Source of the DNA: Diaporthe sp. PMI_573
Taxonomy: Eukaryota > Ascomycota > Sordariomycetes > Diaporthales > Diaporthaceae
DNA: 64,000 nt
NCBI GenBank assembly: GCA_021399435.1
Contig: JAJTUP010000134.1
Span: 54,731-118,730 of the forward strand
Direction of reading: 5' to 3'
Made by a program: the position numbers and the translations under genes. The notes below the pieces were generated by a model. That model ran no database searches. It worked only from the letters and a program-made list of their open reading frames with translations, and had not been told where the DNA came from. Below are positions 1-10,280 of the stretch, in pieces; position 1 is the stretch's first letter; every line of letters begins with the position of its first letter.

Positions 1-1739
1 GAGGCATCTGGGATTCGTCACCTGCAACAAATATACAGCTTTCAGCTGAATCGGAAGGCCCAAAGGAAGGCTCTTCTAGATCGATCTGTGGTGTCTCGAA
101 AGGTGTACCAACAAGGCCCTCATTATAGCGTTTTTGCATTTCCTTGAGGTGGTCTTGCAAGCAACAGACTGTTGAGATGACCTCCGCAAACCTGGGTTCC
201 CTGCCCTCAAAGTATTTGGTATACTCGATATATGGCTTCAAGATTTCGAGGATTTCCGTGAGGACGAGCCAGTCTTCGTGTTGCAAGACATCTTCTTCAG
301 GGATCCGTTTTTCAGGTTTCTCGTCTGTCCTGCTCATAAGGTATATCGAATTCCACCGCGTATCGTTGTCTGCCTTCACCATCAAGCCCACCACGTCCTT
401 TTCGATTAGCCAAAGCCCCAGCTCTTGCAATACATCCGCGCGGATTCGACCAGTGGTGATTGCAAGGAATTGGTCTCTCCGTTGAGAGGATCTGCGGATG
501 AAATGGACGGCGTTGTGAAGCTTGCCAACTGGGCCATATTTCCTCCACTCTTTGAGAAGCCTCAGTTCAGTATCGACATCAAGATTGTCCTTATTATAGG
601 CAGAGTCGAAGATTTCTGACGAAGCTCCCTCGAGGAAGGCCTTGGCAGAGAGGTTGAGTACGTGGCCAAAGCAGCGGATTCGAACCTGCCTTTCAAGTTT
701 GACTCTTTGGTACTCAGTTAAGTGAGGCTTCAACGCTTTAAGAATGGCCCTGACTGCCGTATCGCAAGAATCTGCGTTATCAGCAGTAAAGAAGCCGAGT
801 TTCTTGCTAATATCGAAGTCCCTAAACAACTGGACCATGATCCGAGCCTGGTTCTCGCCTCCGTGGCTGCCTTCAACCCGTTCAAGGGACAATAGACGTA
901 TCTGGAGCTTCCCAGAAGTGTCAACAAAGTGGGCGATAATGGAAAGCAATGCAATATTGTTTGGAGAAGTCCAGAGGTCAAAGGTGATATGGATTTTGCT
1001 CCGAGCCACTTGGAACTCACGCTTTAGAAGTGTCTTTCGAGTTTCGTACTCCATAGTGATCCAATTCTTGACCGTATCAGCGCTTTCAGGTAAGAGCTCA
1101 TTGATGAAGTCCCTATTAAGTACCAGAAGGAGTTCGCGGAAAAGAGGGTGTTCAATGCCGTAGAAGGGGATATTTGCGTCGATAATCCAACCCATCAAGA
1201 GATTCTTGAATTCTTCAGCTGCCGTACGAACCACGAGGCGTTGGGAGGACTTGTCGGAGCTCGACGTCTTCGCAAAGTCGATTATTGCTTGTCTCTTTGC
1301 AAGGGGCTCGTCCCCATCTTGGTCTTGAAGCTCCCCATCTGGAAATATACGGTGCTGTTTCTTGAGATGCCTGCCTGCTGACGTAGTTGCCTCCCCATCG
1401 AATAGCTTCGTTATTCCGATCGATTCGCAGTGCTTGCAAAGAAAGACGTCTTCGTGCGTGTCGTCGGGGTTCAATCGAACGAGACAGTTGACATGGGGCT
1501 GTATCCACGAATTGCGCTTCCTTTTCTTGTGTAGCCATGCCTCAAGAATATAGGTATTAACCCTGCCGTCGCTTTTCAGCTTGATCTTGGGGAGTTCATC
1601 CACATCCTTCGCGCCCCTGATATGGTCGGCTCGAATTCTGGGAGGAGTGGGAGGATGAGGATTTATATGGCCGAACGCAAAGTGTGGCGGCAAATTAATT
1701 AGTGGGGAGGTGGGCTTACGCCAGGCTGCGGCGATGCAT
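1..1739 (-). CDS. hAT-family transposase, BED zinc finger, 3' end outside window
   Basis: Cut-and-paste DNA transposase, nuclear. Read on the minus strand, the frame stays open from about 1637 to the window edge. After a BED-type finger (CKHC, then paired histidines) comes the hAT RNase-H-like core, seen as HITFDLWTSPNNIALLSIIA, then KADNDTRWNSIYLM, a typical hAT DTRW motif. I place the start at the ATG at 1739-1737. A 20-nt first exon is joined to the main frame by a GT-AG intron at 1719-1638 (donor GTAAGC, branch-like CACTAAT, acceptor CCAG). Without that intron no in-frame ATG lies near the finger. The C-terminal dimerisation region lies beyond position 1. No stop is seen in the visible part, so this copy may be intact. 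The family call is firm; the first exon is inferred. Confidence 0.85.
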
Positions 1740-2247
1740 GCGGCACAGGGTGGCCTGTCAGCTCCATACGGCTGGCTTCCGGGGCTGGGGCCTGTGGCCC
1801 CGTTCAGCATGCGGGGCATTTGGCTCGCCCAGCACTTCGATCACATTTGGGACTGCGGCGCTAAACTTCGGGCGTAGTTTCGTTAACTAAACCTTACCAT
1901 AAGCTCAACTCGACAATTGACGTCACCAACACTTACCCTTTCCATCTCTCCATCACCTTCACCCAACTTCTCTCCATCCTCCTTCCGTCGAAACGACCTG
2001 TACTACTTTGCAATGAATGCCAGCGGTAGATGTAATCGATGTTGACACCTCGCATAGTCTGTCGAAGTGTATTTGTTGTGGCCCTACGTCTGAGAGGAGA
2101 GGTTGGCGCGGGATCCACATCAAAGAGCCAGACATCGGTCCAGTGTTCAAGCGCCGAGGGTAACCGCTTCATCTATGTCTTCATCCGGTCTCCGACTCAC
2201 TCTAGCATCAAAAGCACAACGCAGCTTTCTACTACTGTTTCGCAAAC
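1740..2247. other. Spacer between divergent genes
   Basis: No gene recognised. Positions 1920-1985 are pyrimidine-rich (repeated ccatctctcc and cacccaactt runs), as in fungal promoters and 5' leaders, and lead to the ATG at 2248. The left part should hold the terminus of the hAT element, but I could not define a terminal repeat or target duplication. Confidence 0.5.
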
Positions 2248-3635
2248 ATGGGCAAAGTAAACGAGAAAGCGAGCGGCGAACAGCGCCGTCGAGTTTACAT
2301 TCAATGCCGTCCTATTTTCAGTGGTAAGAATGCCCATGAGCGGAAGGGAAAGAAGATTACCGCCTTAGTCGAAGGGAGTAAATCGCTTCAGCCGTTGCTA
2401 CGAGACATCAGAAAGGACAAGTTACTTCAAATCCTACAGGGTCTGCTGAACAAGGGCATCTTTGAGTCAGAGCTCCGGGCCAAAGTCGAGTTTCCAGACC
2501 TCTTTCGCCCTTCGCCGCATCGCGACGCCCTACGCCATGCATCTGAGCTCTCCGCGGCACGCTCCACGGCGGAGGTGCTAAGCGAAATCTCATCCCAGGA
2601 TGCCAAGGAGCGAAGTTTTACCGCCAGAAGCGAAGCTGCGAGCAAGCCTGTAATTGGCACCATTGTCGAACCCGATGTGGTGGAGCCTCCTACCCGTCGG
2701 TCATCTCCCAAACCGTACAGGAAGCACTTAAATTACTGACCTGAATTTCGACAGACTCGGAATCACAGGAGAGGGTGGAAGAGGAATCACAGGAGAGGGT
2801 GGAAGAGGATCGTTTCTCCATCAGACACCCTTCCCTTTACCCGACCTATCTTCCATACCAGGCTCAGCATCTTATCGTTAACAAGGCGCAGCAGGTCCTG
2901 GAGGAGTGCTGTTTCGATTTTGCGATGGTGTCCATGCCTGAGTTGCTTCAAGAGAAGAACTGGGAATGTCCAGCGGCAGCAGAGCTGACGGAGTGGACGA
3001 AGATGTTCCTCAAGGGCAAGAACTGTCGGTCGGGGCTACCGAAGGAGCTGGGCGAGGAAGGGAAGGAGTTGCTTCTAGAAGTTGCGAATGTTCGGCACAC
3101 GGCCGTCCACCGTCTCCCTACGACTGCGAAAGGTGTCTGTCGGCTTCTCGAGGGCGCGGTGAAGTTCGCGCAGGTCCTTCGAGACGACGGACGAGCCGAG
3201 CAGCTGGACGGATTACGAGCGGAACTCAGCAGCAAGATCAAGGCGATGGAGCTGAACAAGAATGTTCTGGAAGATACGTTGGCCTCCAAGCTCCAAACGA
3301 TCCAGAAACAGCGCGAAGAGTTAGACAAGAAGGAGGTAGCGCTGATCCAGGTGATGTTGAAGGATGATATGGACAACAAGGCCTTGATAGGACAACTGAT
3401 GGAGGAATCTGTCTGCAGGATCTTCAATAAGCACGGCGGTGACGGTCAGGGGGGGAGTGGAGATGACGAGAAAGAGGATAGCAGGACGGAGGATGGCCAG
3501 AAAGAGGAAGGAGAGAAGGGAAGGGCGGAAACCGATCAGAAATTGGATATCGGGGCCGAGGAGGAAGGTTGCGAAGAAGGAGGACAGGCTGAGTCAGACG
3601 AGGAAGAGGATTGCGAAACGACAAATGGGGTATAA
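2248..3635 (+). CDS. Unrecognised acidic-tail protein with a coiled coil, probably two exons
   Basis: I do not recognise the family. The ATG at 2248 has a good context (A at -3, G at +4). The first frame ends at a TGA near 2740. A second frame, opened by a GTG rather than an ATG, runs to 3635. An intron at 2696-2754 (donor GTCGGT, branch-like TTACTGAC, acceptor GACAG) joins them in frame into about 442 residues; the donor is weak, so a frameshifted pseudogene is the alternative. The N-terminal half is basic. The middle has a Cys-containing helical region (EECCFDFAMVSMPELLQE) and a coiled coil rich in Lys, Glu and Leu. The last 60 or so residues are almost all Glu, Asp, Gly and Lys. A 24-bp unit is tandemly duplicated right after the intron (2759-2782, 2783-2806). 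Its end faces the next gene, 7 bp away. Confidence 0.5.
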
Positions 3636-3642
3636 ACAGAGA

Positions 3643-4598
3643 TCACCAAGTCCTCTCCTCATTCTGTATACAGAAGCTCTGACATGCCTTGGTCTCGAGG
3701 AATTCTGTAACAAGTTGCTCCCCATTCTCCCTCCAAAACTCCCGAAAAGCGCAAACGGCCACATCTCGCTCGCCGGTGTAGAAAGCAGAGGAAGGTCGCG
3801 CGATGCGCGGAAATATAATGTCCCAAATTACAAACCACCGCGAGTCCTCCGACATATATAATTTGTTCTCTCTTTCGAGCTGCTCTTCCTGACCATCTGT
3901 AATCCCATAGGGTGTGCTTAAAGCATTTGCATAGCAAGCGCGGAGTCGAATATGTGCGTCTCGGTCTTTGGCCGAGACAAAGACTTCCTTGCATACTGGA
4001 CAGAACTGCGGTCGGCGATGATCCCAGCAGACGTGTTCCTTGACGTCCTCGATACTAGTGAAATGATGTCTTCACACACATTCTGTGTATTGATTGTTTT
4101 GGATGTAGAATGGGCAGGCATAAACCCTTGCCTTCTTGATGACAACCGTTTCTCCATCATCAGCTTCAGACATGTAGACATCTTCAAGCTGTTCGGATGA
4201 GTTCGAGTGCTGCAGTCGTCTCCGACCTTGGGTGCTCCATGGGATGAACCAATTTTTGTTGCTTTGAGTTGGGCGGCCGGAGAGAAATCTGTCAGCCGCA
4301 ACCTCTGCTAACTCATTCATAATTGAAGCAATATATGGGACGTGTGCCTCCGAGGATTGCGATATATTCGCAACGATCGACAGGGGAGGCCAATCATTAG
4401 CGCCTCTGACCTTAGAGCACCTGCATGTGAACCCGCGGGGTAGAAAGGTCGATGCCTCGATCGCACATATCTACACAGAATTAGCAATCTTTTTAGTCAA
4501 AAGACTGGTGTTATGGTTCTAACCTTTTGGACATATATTGTCGGGTTTGGCGAAAGTTGAGGACGATTATTAACGTGTGATCGCGTGGGGTCGCCATG
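3643..4598 (-). pseudogene. C2H2-type zinc-finger protein with one in-frame TGA
   Basis: Member of a common fungal C2H2 family of presumed nuclear regulators. The frame starts at the ATG 4598-4596. Exon 1 (25 codons) is joined by an intron at 4523-4471 (donor GTTAGA, acceptor TGTAG) to exon 2, which runs to the stop at 3643. Family hallmarks in order: ANDWPPLSIVANISQSS, the CPFYIQNNQYTEC cysteine pair, SIEDVKEHV with the finger histidine, FCPVCKEVF, a late Cys before YGITDGQEEQLE, and a WDIIFPRIARPSSAFY tail. A TGA at 4074-4072 interrupts the frame right after TECV; an Arg is expected there, so CGA to TGA by one C-to-T change is the simplest reading. Otherwise about 300 codons are uninterrupted. 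It could be a recent pseudogene, a readthrough case or an assembly error. Confidence 0.75.
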
Positions 4599-5269
4599 AT
4601 TTCCCATATTCTAACCTGGTTCCTCACTGTAATCCGATGCAAGTAAGCTGTAAATGTACTGGTAACTCAGAATCTGAATTTGATCTAGGTTAGGAATGGA
4701 GATAGATGCTGTCAGCGTAAATTACTGGGCGCGCAGCCTTTAAAAGGTTGTCACCCCCGCTTTGTGCGGCTGCACGCACTTGCGTACACTTGGGCGTAAG
4801 GTCCTCCTCGAGGCGGAAGCACACACTTGCGTAAGATGAAGGGATTTTTTGCATGAAAGTGGACTAATATTGTACCGTGCAGCATCCACAGTACAGTACG
4901 ACTGCCCAAAGTCGAAGCGAACTAGGCAGCAGGAACAGACATGGCAGCTGAGTACGACCGCTACAGGAAGGCTCACAGTCCCTGGCCCGAACTCATCATC
5001 GATTCTGCACAGCTTCTTGCCTTCACAACAGATGCGTTGCGAACGCAATGGGTGGCACTGAGCCAGGAGAAGAGGCGACAGACACAAGCCCAAGCCCCGG
5101 ACCTGGGGCTCGCCGGCGCGTTCAACGACTTTCACGGGACCTCAAAAGTGCGGCGGAATAACTAACTCGGAGATCCGCCGCTTTCCGCCTGGAAGTTGTG
5201 ACAAATTTTGGTACTTGAAGCAGGACGACTCCTCGACGATCTCCCTCAGTTCAACGATCTCAACAGAGG
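4599..5269. other. Spacer with possible leader exon of the DUF6589-like gene
   Basis: Between divergent genes. An ATG at 4941 in good context opens 74 codons beginning MAAEYDRYRKAHSPWPELII. It could be the first exon of the following gene, but I could not find a clean splice to it. The sequence 5166-5330 is open in more than one frame (for example SSTISLSSTISTEVVSF). Nothing else recognised. Confidence 0.35.
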
Positions 5270-6622
5270 TTGTATCATTTCTCAGCCGCAAACGTTGGAC
5301 GATGGCGAGAAGGTATACCCTTCCACAAGTCACAAGAGGCTGAAGATGGCGGGTTCGGGCGACTGGACATGCGCAAACTCATCGAGACTGCAGAGAAAAC
5401 ATGCCCCTTGCTCCTGCGGACACTCCGTGGTGTGATACAGCCTCACAGCCAAGTGCGAGGGGGCTACGACAATATACCACCACAAGTCGACGGGGTTCTG
5501 GTCAACATTTTGGTGGTGATGTGTGGAACACAGCGGCGGAATGGGTCTTCTGGATTTCAGCTGCAGCTGAGTGTATATCTCCATTCCAAAGGCGTCAAGC
5601 GGCGGCAGATAGAGGCTCTACACCGCCTTGGGCTTTGCTGCTCATATCACAAGACACTGCAAGTGATCAAGAGACAGTCAGAGGCAGCAGCAGAAGCGGT
5701 AACTCTGAAGGGGCAACAGCCAACCGCTGTCACTGCATACGACAACTTCGAACAGATGGAGCATGTCAAAGAACAGCGTGTTGATAACGAGAATTCGTTC
5801 CACTCGGTCACAACTGGTCAGCTTATTGAAGGGATCGAGATGCCAGAAGGAGGACTGCTACAAAGCATGCAGAACCAGGCGGCAAGGCTGCGAGTGCAAG
5901 ATATCTTCTGTTGTCCAGGAAATGAAGCAGATGCAGCCGAACTGGAAGTAAGATTCTCGCATGGGATATTCGTGGTATTGTAAGCTGATCGCATCAAACA
6001 GTAGATCTCGCGGTATTTCGTATACGAGTCTCTGCGAACAGCATTTCCCGAGGACGTTTCGGCAACTAGTCCTCCTCGCATGCCGGTGATAGATATCCTA
6101 CCGAGAAGGACGACAATGCACCTATCCCTTGGTCCCATACCACATGATGAGAGCACGAACGCTGGTAATTTGAATGTCTTGTCAAACATTTTTCAGCAGC
6201 AATACAGACTGCCAGATGAAGCGTTCAAAGAGCGGCTCTTGCTCATCTATGGTGATCAGAAGACAACTCAACGGATCCGGACGATCAAGAGCCGCAGAGC
6301 TGGCGCTGTGCGACCTGTAGACAGCCTAAAATGGGCACTACCAATACCAGCTCTCTTTCATGTCAAGATGAATTACCTTTACCTGCTCAGCCGAACGCAT
6401 TTCGGGTCCGCTGGTGATGGTAGTGAAGCCACTCTCTGGCATGCCATGAACTTCTGGATCCGCAAAGGGATCTCTACAAAGAAGGCAGACTTCCATGCTC
6501 TTGAACAGCTCATCATCCAGAGCTTTCAGGCCAGTAACCACACGTCGACTACCAGGAGCAAGTTGCGCAGCACGCGCAGCATCGAAGCATCATATCCAAA
6601 TGATACTCAATTCAATCGGTAG
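5270..6622 (+). CDS. DUF6589-like fungal protein, two exons visible, 5' end unresolved
   Basis: Resembles the fungal DUF6589 family, which is often multicopy and near repeats; its biochemical role is not known to me. Diagnostic stretches: AEKTCPLLLRTLRGVIQP, the LHSKGVKRRQIEALHRLGL segment, TAYDNFEQMEHVKEQRVD followed by VTTGQ, then after an intron PVIDILPRRTTMHLSLGPI, YGDQKTTQRIRTIK and ALPIPALFHVKMNYLYLL. The intron at 5948-6004 (donor GTAAGA, acceptor CAGTAG) keeps frame exactly (phase 0) and joins AAELE to ISRYFVYESLR. There is no ATG at the left edge of the open frame (5270 is a TTG), so the true start lies upstream, possibly at 4941. The protein ends shortly after QLIIQSFQASNHT; relatives may be longer, so 3' truncation is possible. 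Confidence 0.55.
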
Positions 6623-7246
6623 CTGAGACGTTATAGATCTTTCGCACACAGCTATTTTGATGTTTTCTGTTGCATTAAAGGTGATATGAGGCGTTGTAAT
6701 TCTCTTGATGAAATCGGTCTGGCGTAACAGATGGGGATACATAATTTACAGCTGAGGACACATCCAAAATGTATGTATCCTAAGGGATGGGCCACCAAAT
6801 TGTGCCAAAAATCTCTCAGGCCCACACACAGAATCACGTGCGCTTAGCGCTTGCGTCTATTCGGCTAGTGTGTGGGTCTGAGTGCCTGAGGTAAGTCACC
6901 AAATAGTACTTGGAAGCACGTGATAAATGACGCGTCATAAACCTCGGGTTTATGACCGTCATTTACCTAGGGGTTTTGGTAATTTACCTCCTGGTAATTT
7001 ACCTCGAGGCATCCCTACCAGCCGGGCCCCCGGCTGACTAAGCACACCCAACCTATCGAACTACGTGCGATCCAACCAGGTGCTATTCCAACAATCCCCC
7101 TATTTTTGCATGTCGATTGAAATGTAGAATAGAAGTTATCAAGGCCTCAAGGCACAACCTTTCGTCTCTTCGTTCGTTCCTCCCTTCGTTCCTCAAGGCA
7201 TAAGGACTAGCCTACAATAATGTTGATTTAGGAGTGCTGAATAAAT
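6623..7246. other. Spacer with inverted repeat, mobile-element remnant likely
   Basis: No gene. It contains the inverted repeat listed separately, two direct copies of ggtaatttacct (near 6979 and 6993), a palindrome agccgggcccccggct near 7020, and CACGTG at 6835 and 6918. These short symmetric motifs suggest the end of a small non-coding element. Confidence 0.4.
6924..6965. repeat. Near-perfect inverted repeat (about 20-bp arms)
   Basis: The left arm reads taaatgacgcgtcataaacc and the right arm is its reverse complement with one internal mismatch (C/G) and a 2-3 bp spacer. The left arm also contains the smaller palindrome tgacgcgtca. As DNA or RNA it would form a long hairpin. Confidence 0.7.
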
Positions 7247-8533
7247 TCATTTACTATTTGAAACCTGTATGACCACCTTTTTACCTTTGACTGTTCCATC
7301 TCTTAAACTCTTCAATGCAGCTGAAAGACCAGTATCGAGTCCACCCTCAACCACTTCAAATGGATGAGCTTTTAACCAGCCTTGGTTCAAGCCTCTAGCA
7401 AATGCCTGTCCCCAGACTAGGCCAAAAAGCCTCTGGCCTTCTGCCTTGCCATGAACATAACCCACATCTACTGGCAATATCTCGACGGTCGGGTCTGCGG
7501 CGCTATAGTCTCTGCCTGGCCAAACGACGACAATTCTCGGCTTCCGGCCCGTCGCATCTTGGGGCCCCGCGATAGCTTGCGATAGAACATCCCAAGTTCC
7601 CTTTTCACTAATGCCATCAAAAACATCCCAGACACGGCCGTCTTCTACCCCAGAGGCCCGGACTGCATCTTGCAGGGCAGTAACCATATCTGCTGGCGAC
7701 TTCCAACTTCTATAATCCAGCATGCAATCGCCCTCCTCCTTGTCAAGAAAGGGCTCGACGAATGCACTATTGCTACTGCCCACCGCAATAATCGGGTGAA
7801 TACCGGCCACCTTTGCTAGCTTGATAGCAAAGGCACCAACAGTACTCGACGCCCCATAGACAATGAGAGGCCGCTTCTTGTTGTCAGACTTCTCGCGAGA
7901 TTTGACATCCCAGGGTGATGGTAGCTCAAGCTTGACGAAAAGAGACACGGCAGCTGTATAGGCGGCCAGCGGAATCGTTGCTGCCTCCTCAAAGGAGATC
8001 GGCGTCGGGATTGCGAACACGGTGTGCGCAGGCGCGATAGCATACTCGGCGAAGGCACCGTGGGGAGCTAGCATAACGTGGAATGCAGCCACGCGATCCC
8101 CCTCTGAGAATCCAATGACGTCTGGGCCGAGCAACTTGACCACGCCGGCGATATCGTCGCCCGAATTGTGGTCCTTCTTCATTAGACCTGGAAAGGCCCA
8201 ATCTTTGTGGTTCGTACCTAAGGGGCACAAGTTTGTACAACTTCTGAAAGACAGTTGGAGAATCATCTTACCAGCGACCATAACTTTGATCAAGACTTCA
8301 TTGGGCCCTGGCCGAGGTATTTCAACCTCCTGGATTTTGACAGAGCCATTACTTGACACAATCCCTTCCTTCATCTCGGAACAGCAAGTTATCGTTTGTT
8401 GCCTTTGGGGACCGAGAAGGAACGAGGGCTCCAAAGCCCTTATATAATCCGAGTTGATAGCAAGTCGGCCAGCTTCGTCAGAATCTCCGAGTCGGGCGAA
8501 TTGAAGACTGGAATTTGTACTCCGCGAGGTCAC
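7247..8533 (-). CDS. MDR-family zinc-type alcohol dehydrogenase-like / enoyl reductase-like oxidoreductase
   Basis: Medium-chain NAD(P)H-dependent oxidoreductase of the fungal quinone reductase / trans-enoyl reductase type, cytosolic, substrate unknown. The GroES-like half contains EIPRPGPNEVLIKV, GDDIAGVV and GDRVAAFH; the Rossmann half has VYGASSTVGAFAIKLAKVAG. The cysteines of a structural zinc lobe are absent, as in this subfamily. A 54-nt segment is an in-phase intron (8271-8218; donor GTAAGA, acceptor CTTAG). Its removal changes VAG-KMILQL...LG-TNHKDW into VAGTNHKDW, the expected motif, and leaves about 410 residues. The start at 8533 gives an unusually long N-terminus; the Met of MKEGIVSSNG (near 8375) matches relatives better and may be the true start. 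No polyketide synthase lies in the window, so a role in secondary metabolism is only a possibility. Confidence 0.85.
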   Translation of the reverse strand: MTSRSTNSSLQFARLGDSDEAGRLAINSDYIRALEPSFLLGPQRQQTITCCSEMKEGIVSSNGSVKIQEVEIPRPGPNEVLIKVMVAGKMILQLSFRSCTNLCPLGTNHKDWAFPGLMKKDHNSGDDIAGVVKLLGPDVIGFSEGDRVAAFHVMLAPHGAFAEYAIAPAHTVFAIPTPISFEEAATIPLAAYTAAVSLFVKLELPSPWDVKSREKSDNKKRPLIVYGASSTVGAFAIKLAKVAGIHPIIAVGSSNSAFVEPFLDKEEGDCMLDYRSWKSPADMVTALQDAVRASGVEDGRVWDVFDGISEKGTWDVLSQAIAGPQDATGRKPRIVVVWPGRDYSAADPTVEILPVDVGYVHGKAEGQRLFGLVWGQAFARGLNQGWLKAHPFEVVEGGLDTGLSAALKSLRDGTVKGKKVVIQVSNSK

Positions 8534-10280
8534 CGAGAGAAGCGCCGAGTAGTCTCGCCCAATGAAAGCTTACTAACGTTACGACTGCGTCATGGACTCG
8601 ATCTAGCCCGCTCCAGACCCACTAGGCTAACCGTTCTAGGTGAGCATTTCCGCCAAGCCTCAACTTACAAATATCCCCATGACTCCCCTCACCAAAATCC
8701 GCAAATAGACGCGTAAGAAATGATTAAGAATCAAATTACGCTGACAACTCTCATATTCGTCGTCCTGAGCCCACTACACTGCCCGATCTGAGGGTGTACA
8801 CTTTGTTATCCATGGCCTAGTTCCTCTCGCACACGGATAACCACAGAATAGCTCTATCTCTCCGTACGTACGGCACCCTGATAGTACATACGTATGTACA
8901 ATGGCATAGTACGAAAAGTACAACATCACTACCGCATTTACCCCGGAAAAAAATACTTAATCACGTGATTTTGTCCAAGCAACTGATCTGTCCGGCTGCC
9001 TGATCAACCAAGTTAGTGGCTGTTGAGAAATGTATCAGTAAAGTTGTGGCGTTTATGCGGGGGCTGAGCAATTTTGGCTGTCCGAAATAGGGGGGCGTCA
9101 GAAATGGTGCGGCCAAGGGTAACTGCAGTGGGAGATCCCGCCCACTCGTGGTCTGTCGCGTAACTGCAGCCAACTTACCCGAACCACGAATTCAGCTACC
9201 ACTTCCATTTGGCAGACGCCTCTCGGCCAGCTCTGAACTCGGATTGGCCTCGAGACTGATCCACGGAAAAAGCAAAGACAAGTGGTCTACGGCACGCTCG
9301 AGTCTGCGCAAAGTGGCTTTATCCAAGTGGTTCCGGTAGGGAAACAGAGCTAAGCCGGACTATTAAAATCAACCAGCGGACGAGCAAGGGCGTGCGGATT
9401 GCAAACCTTGTTGAAAGGGGATCAAGATAATCTGACAGGTGATGAGAAATGAATACGAAGGCTCATCAAGACCGTGCTTCGGTCCAGAGCAGGGGACCAG
9501 CACTCGGCATACCTGCACGATCTGCATGCTCGTCGGGGTCCGCCCAACTTCTTCTGCCAGCATTACGTCTAGTGTGCCGCAGGAGCGACAGCTTGGCACG
9601 CAGCAGCGCTTTGACTCTCCGGAAGCGACCAAAACGCCTGTCTTCTCATGGTGTGTTTGTACGAGGATGCTGGTCGCCGCCGTGCTGAACGGCGCGCCAT
9701 AGCTGACGGGTCCGAGGGCCACAGCAGCCGTTGGACACAGGTACGTGTAGGGTCAGCGCATGCATGATGGTCGATGACACCCGCGGGTCTGTTTTTCTTC
9801 GAGCTGTCTCGAACGATCTGCAGATCAAATTCTGTACAAACCTTGCTGGCGTGATCAGTGCGTAGCTGGCTGCCTTTTGATTCAAAACATGCTTGGCCCT
9901 GGTGCAAGAGTCTATTGTCTATCCCTTCTCACCCAGCCTTGGTTCCAGAAGTGAGCGTTCGCGTAGTCAAAACACGAAGAGCCACCATGTCGAAGGTCGG
10001 AATACTGCCTGTTCCCAGGGACGAAACTTTAGAATTCGATGGTTTCTCCAAACTTCAAATCAGAATTGTGGTCGTCTATACAGGCTCAAAACCCCTATTG
10101 TACTGTACACGAGCTCTCGACTCTCAAAAGTCTCATCGCTCTATTCAAATAGCTACATATACGCAGAATCGCTCGTTCAAGAAACCTCCTTCACGGCGTG
10201 AAATCCGTGAACCGCACGTGTAAATCCAAAACTCCTCAGCGTACTCGTTACAAATTTTATACAGAAAATGCATTTCATCA
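8534..10280. other. Long spacer, no gene recognised
   Basis: Open frames of up to about 120 codons exist on both strands (for example around 9369-9722 and 9858-10223), but none has family resemblance, composition or splice structure that I can support. Short alternating acgtacgtac runs occur near 8865-8895, and CACGTGATT near 8961. The right part is the 3' flank of the bHLH gene. Confidence 0.5.

Noticed and set aside
4740..5135. 131-codon minus-strand frame
   Set aside because: Overlaps the leader of the plus-strand gene, has Cys-rich unordered composition and no family resemblance.
9369..10223. Several overlapping frames of 80-120 codons
   Set aside because: Equivalent frames are open on both strands, none with motifs, splice structure or a convincing start context.
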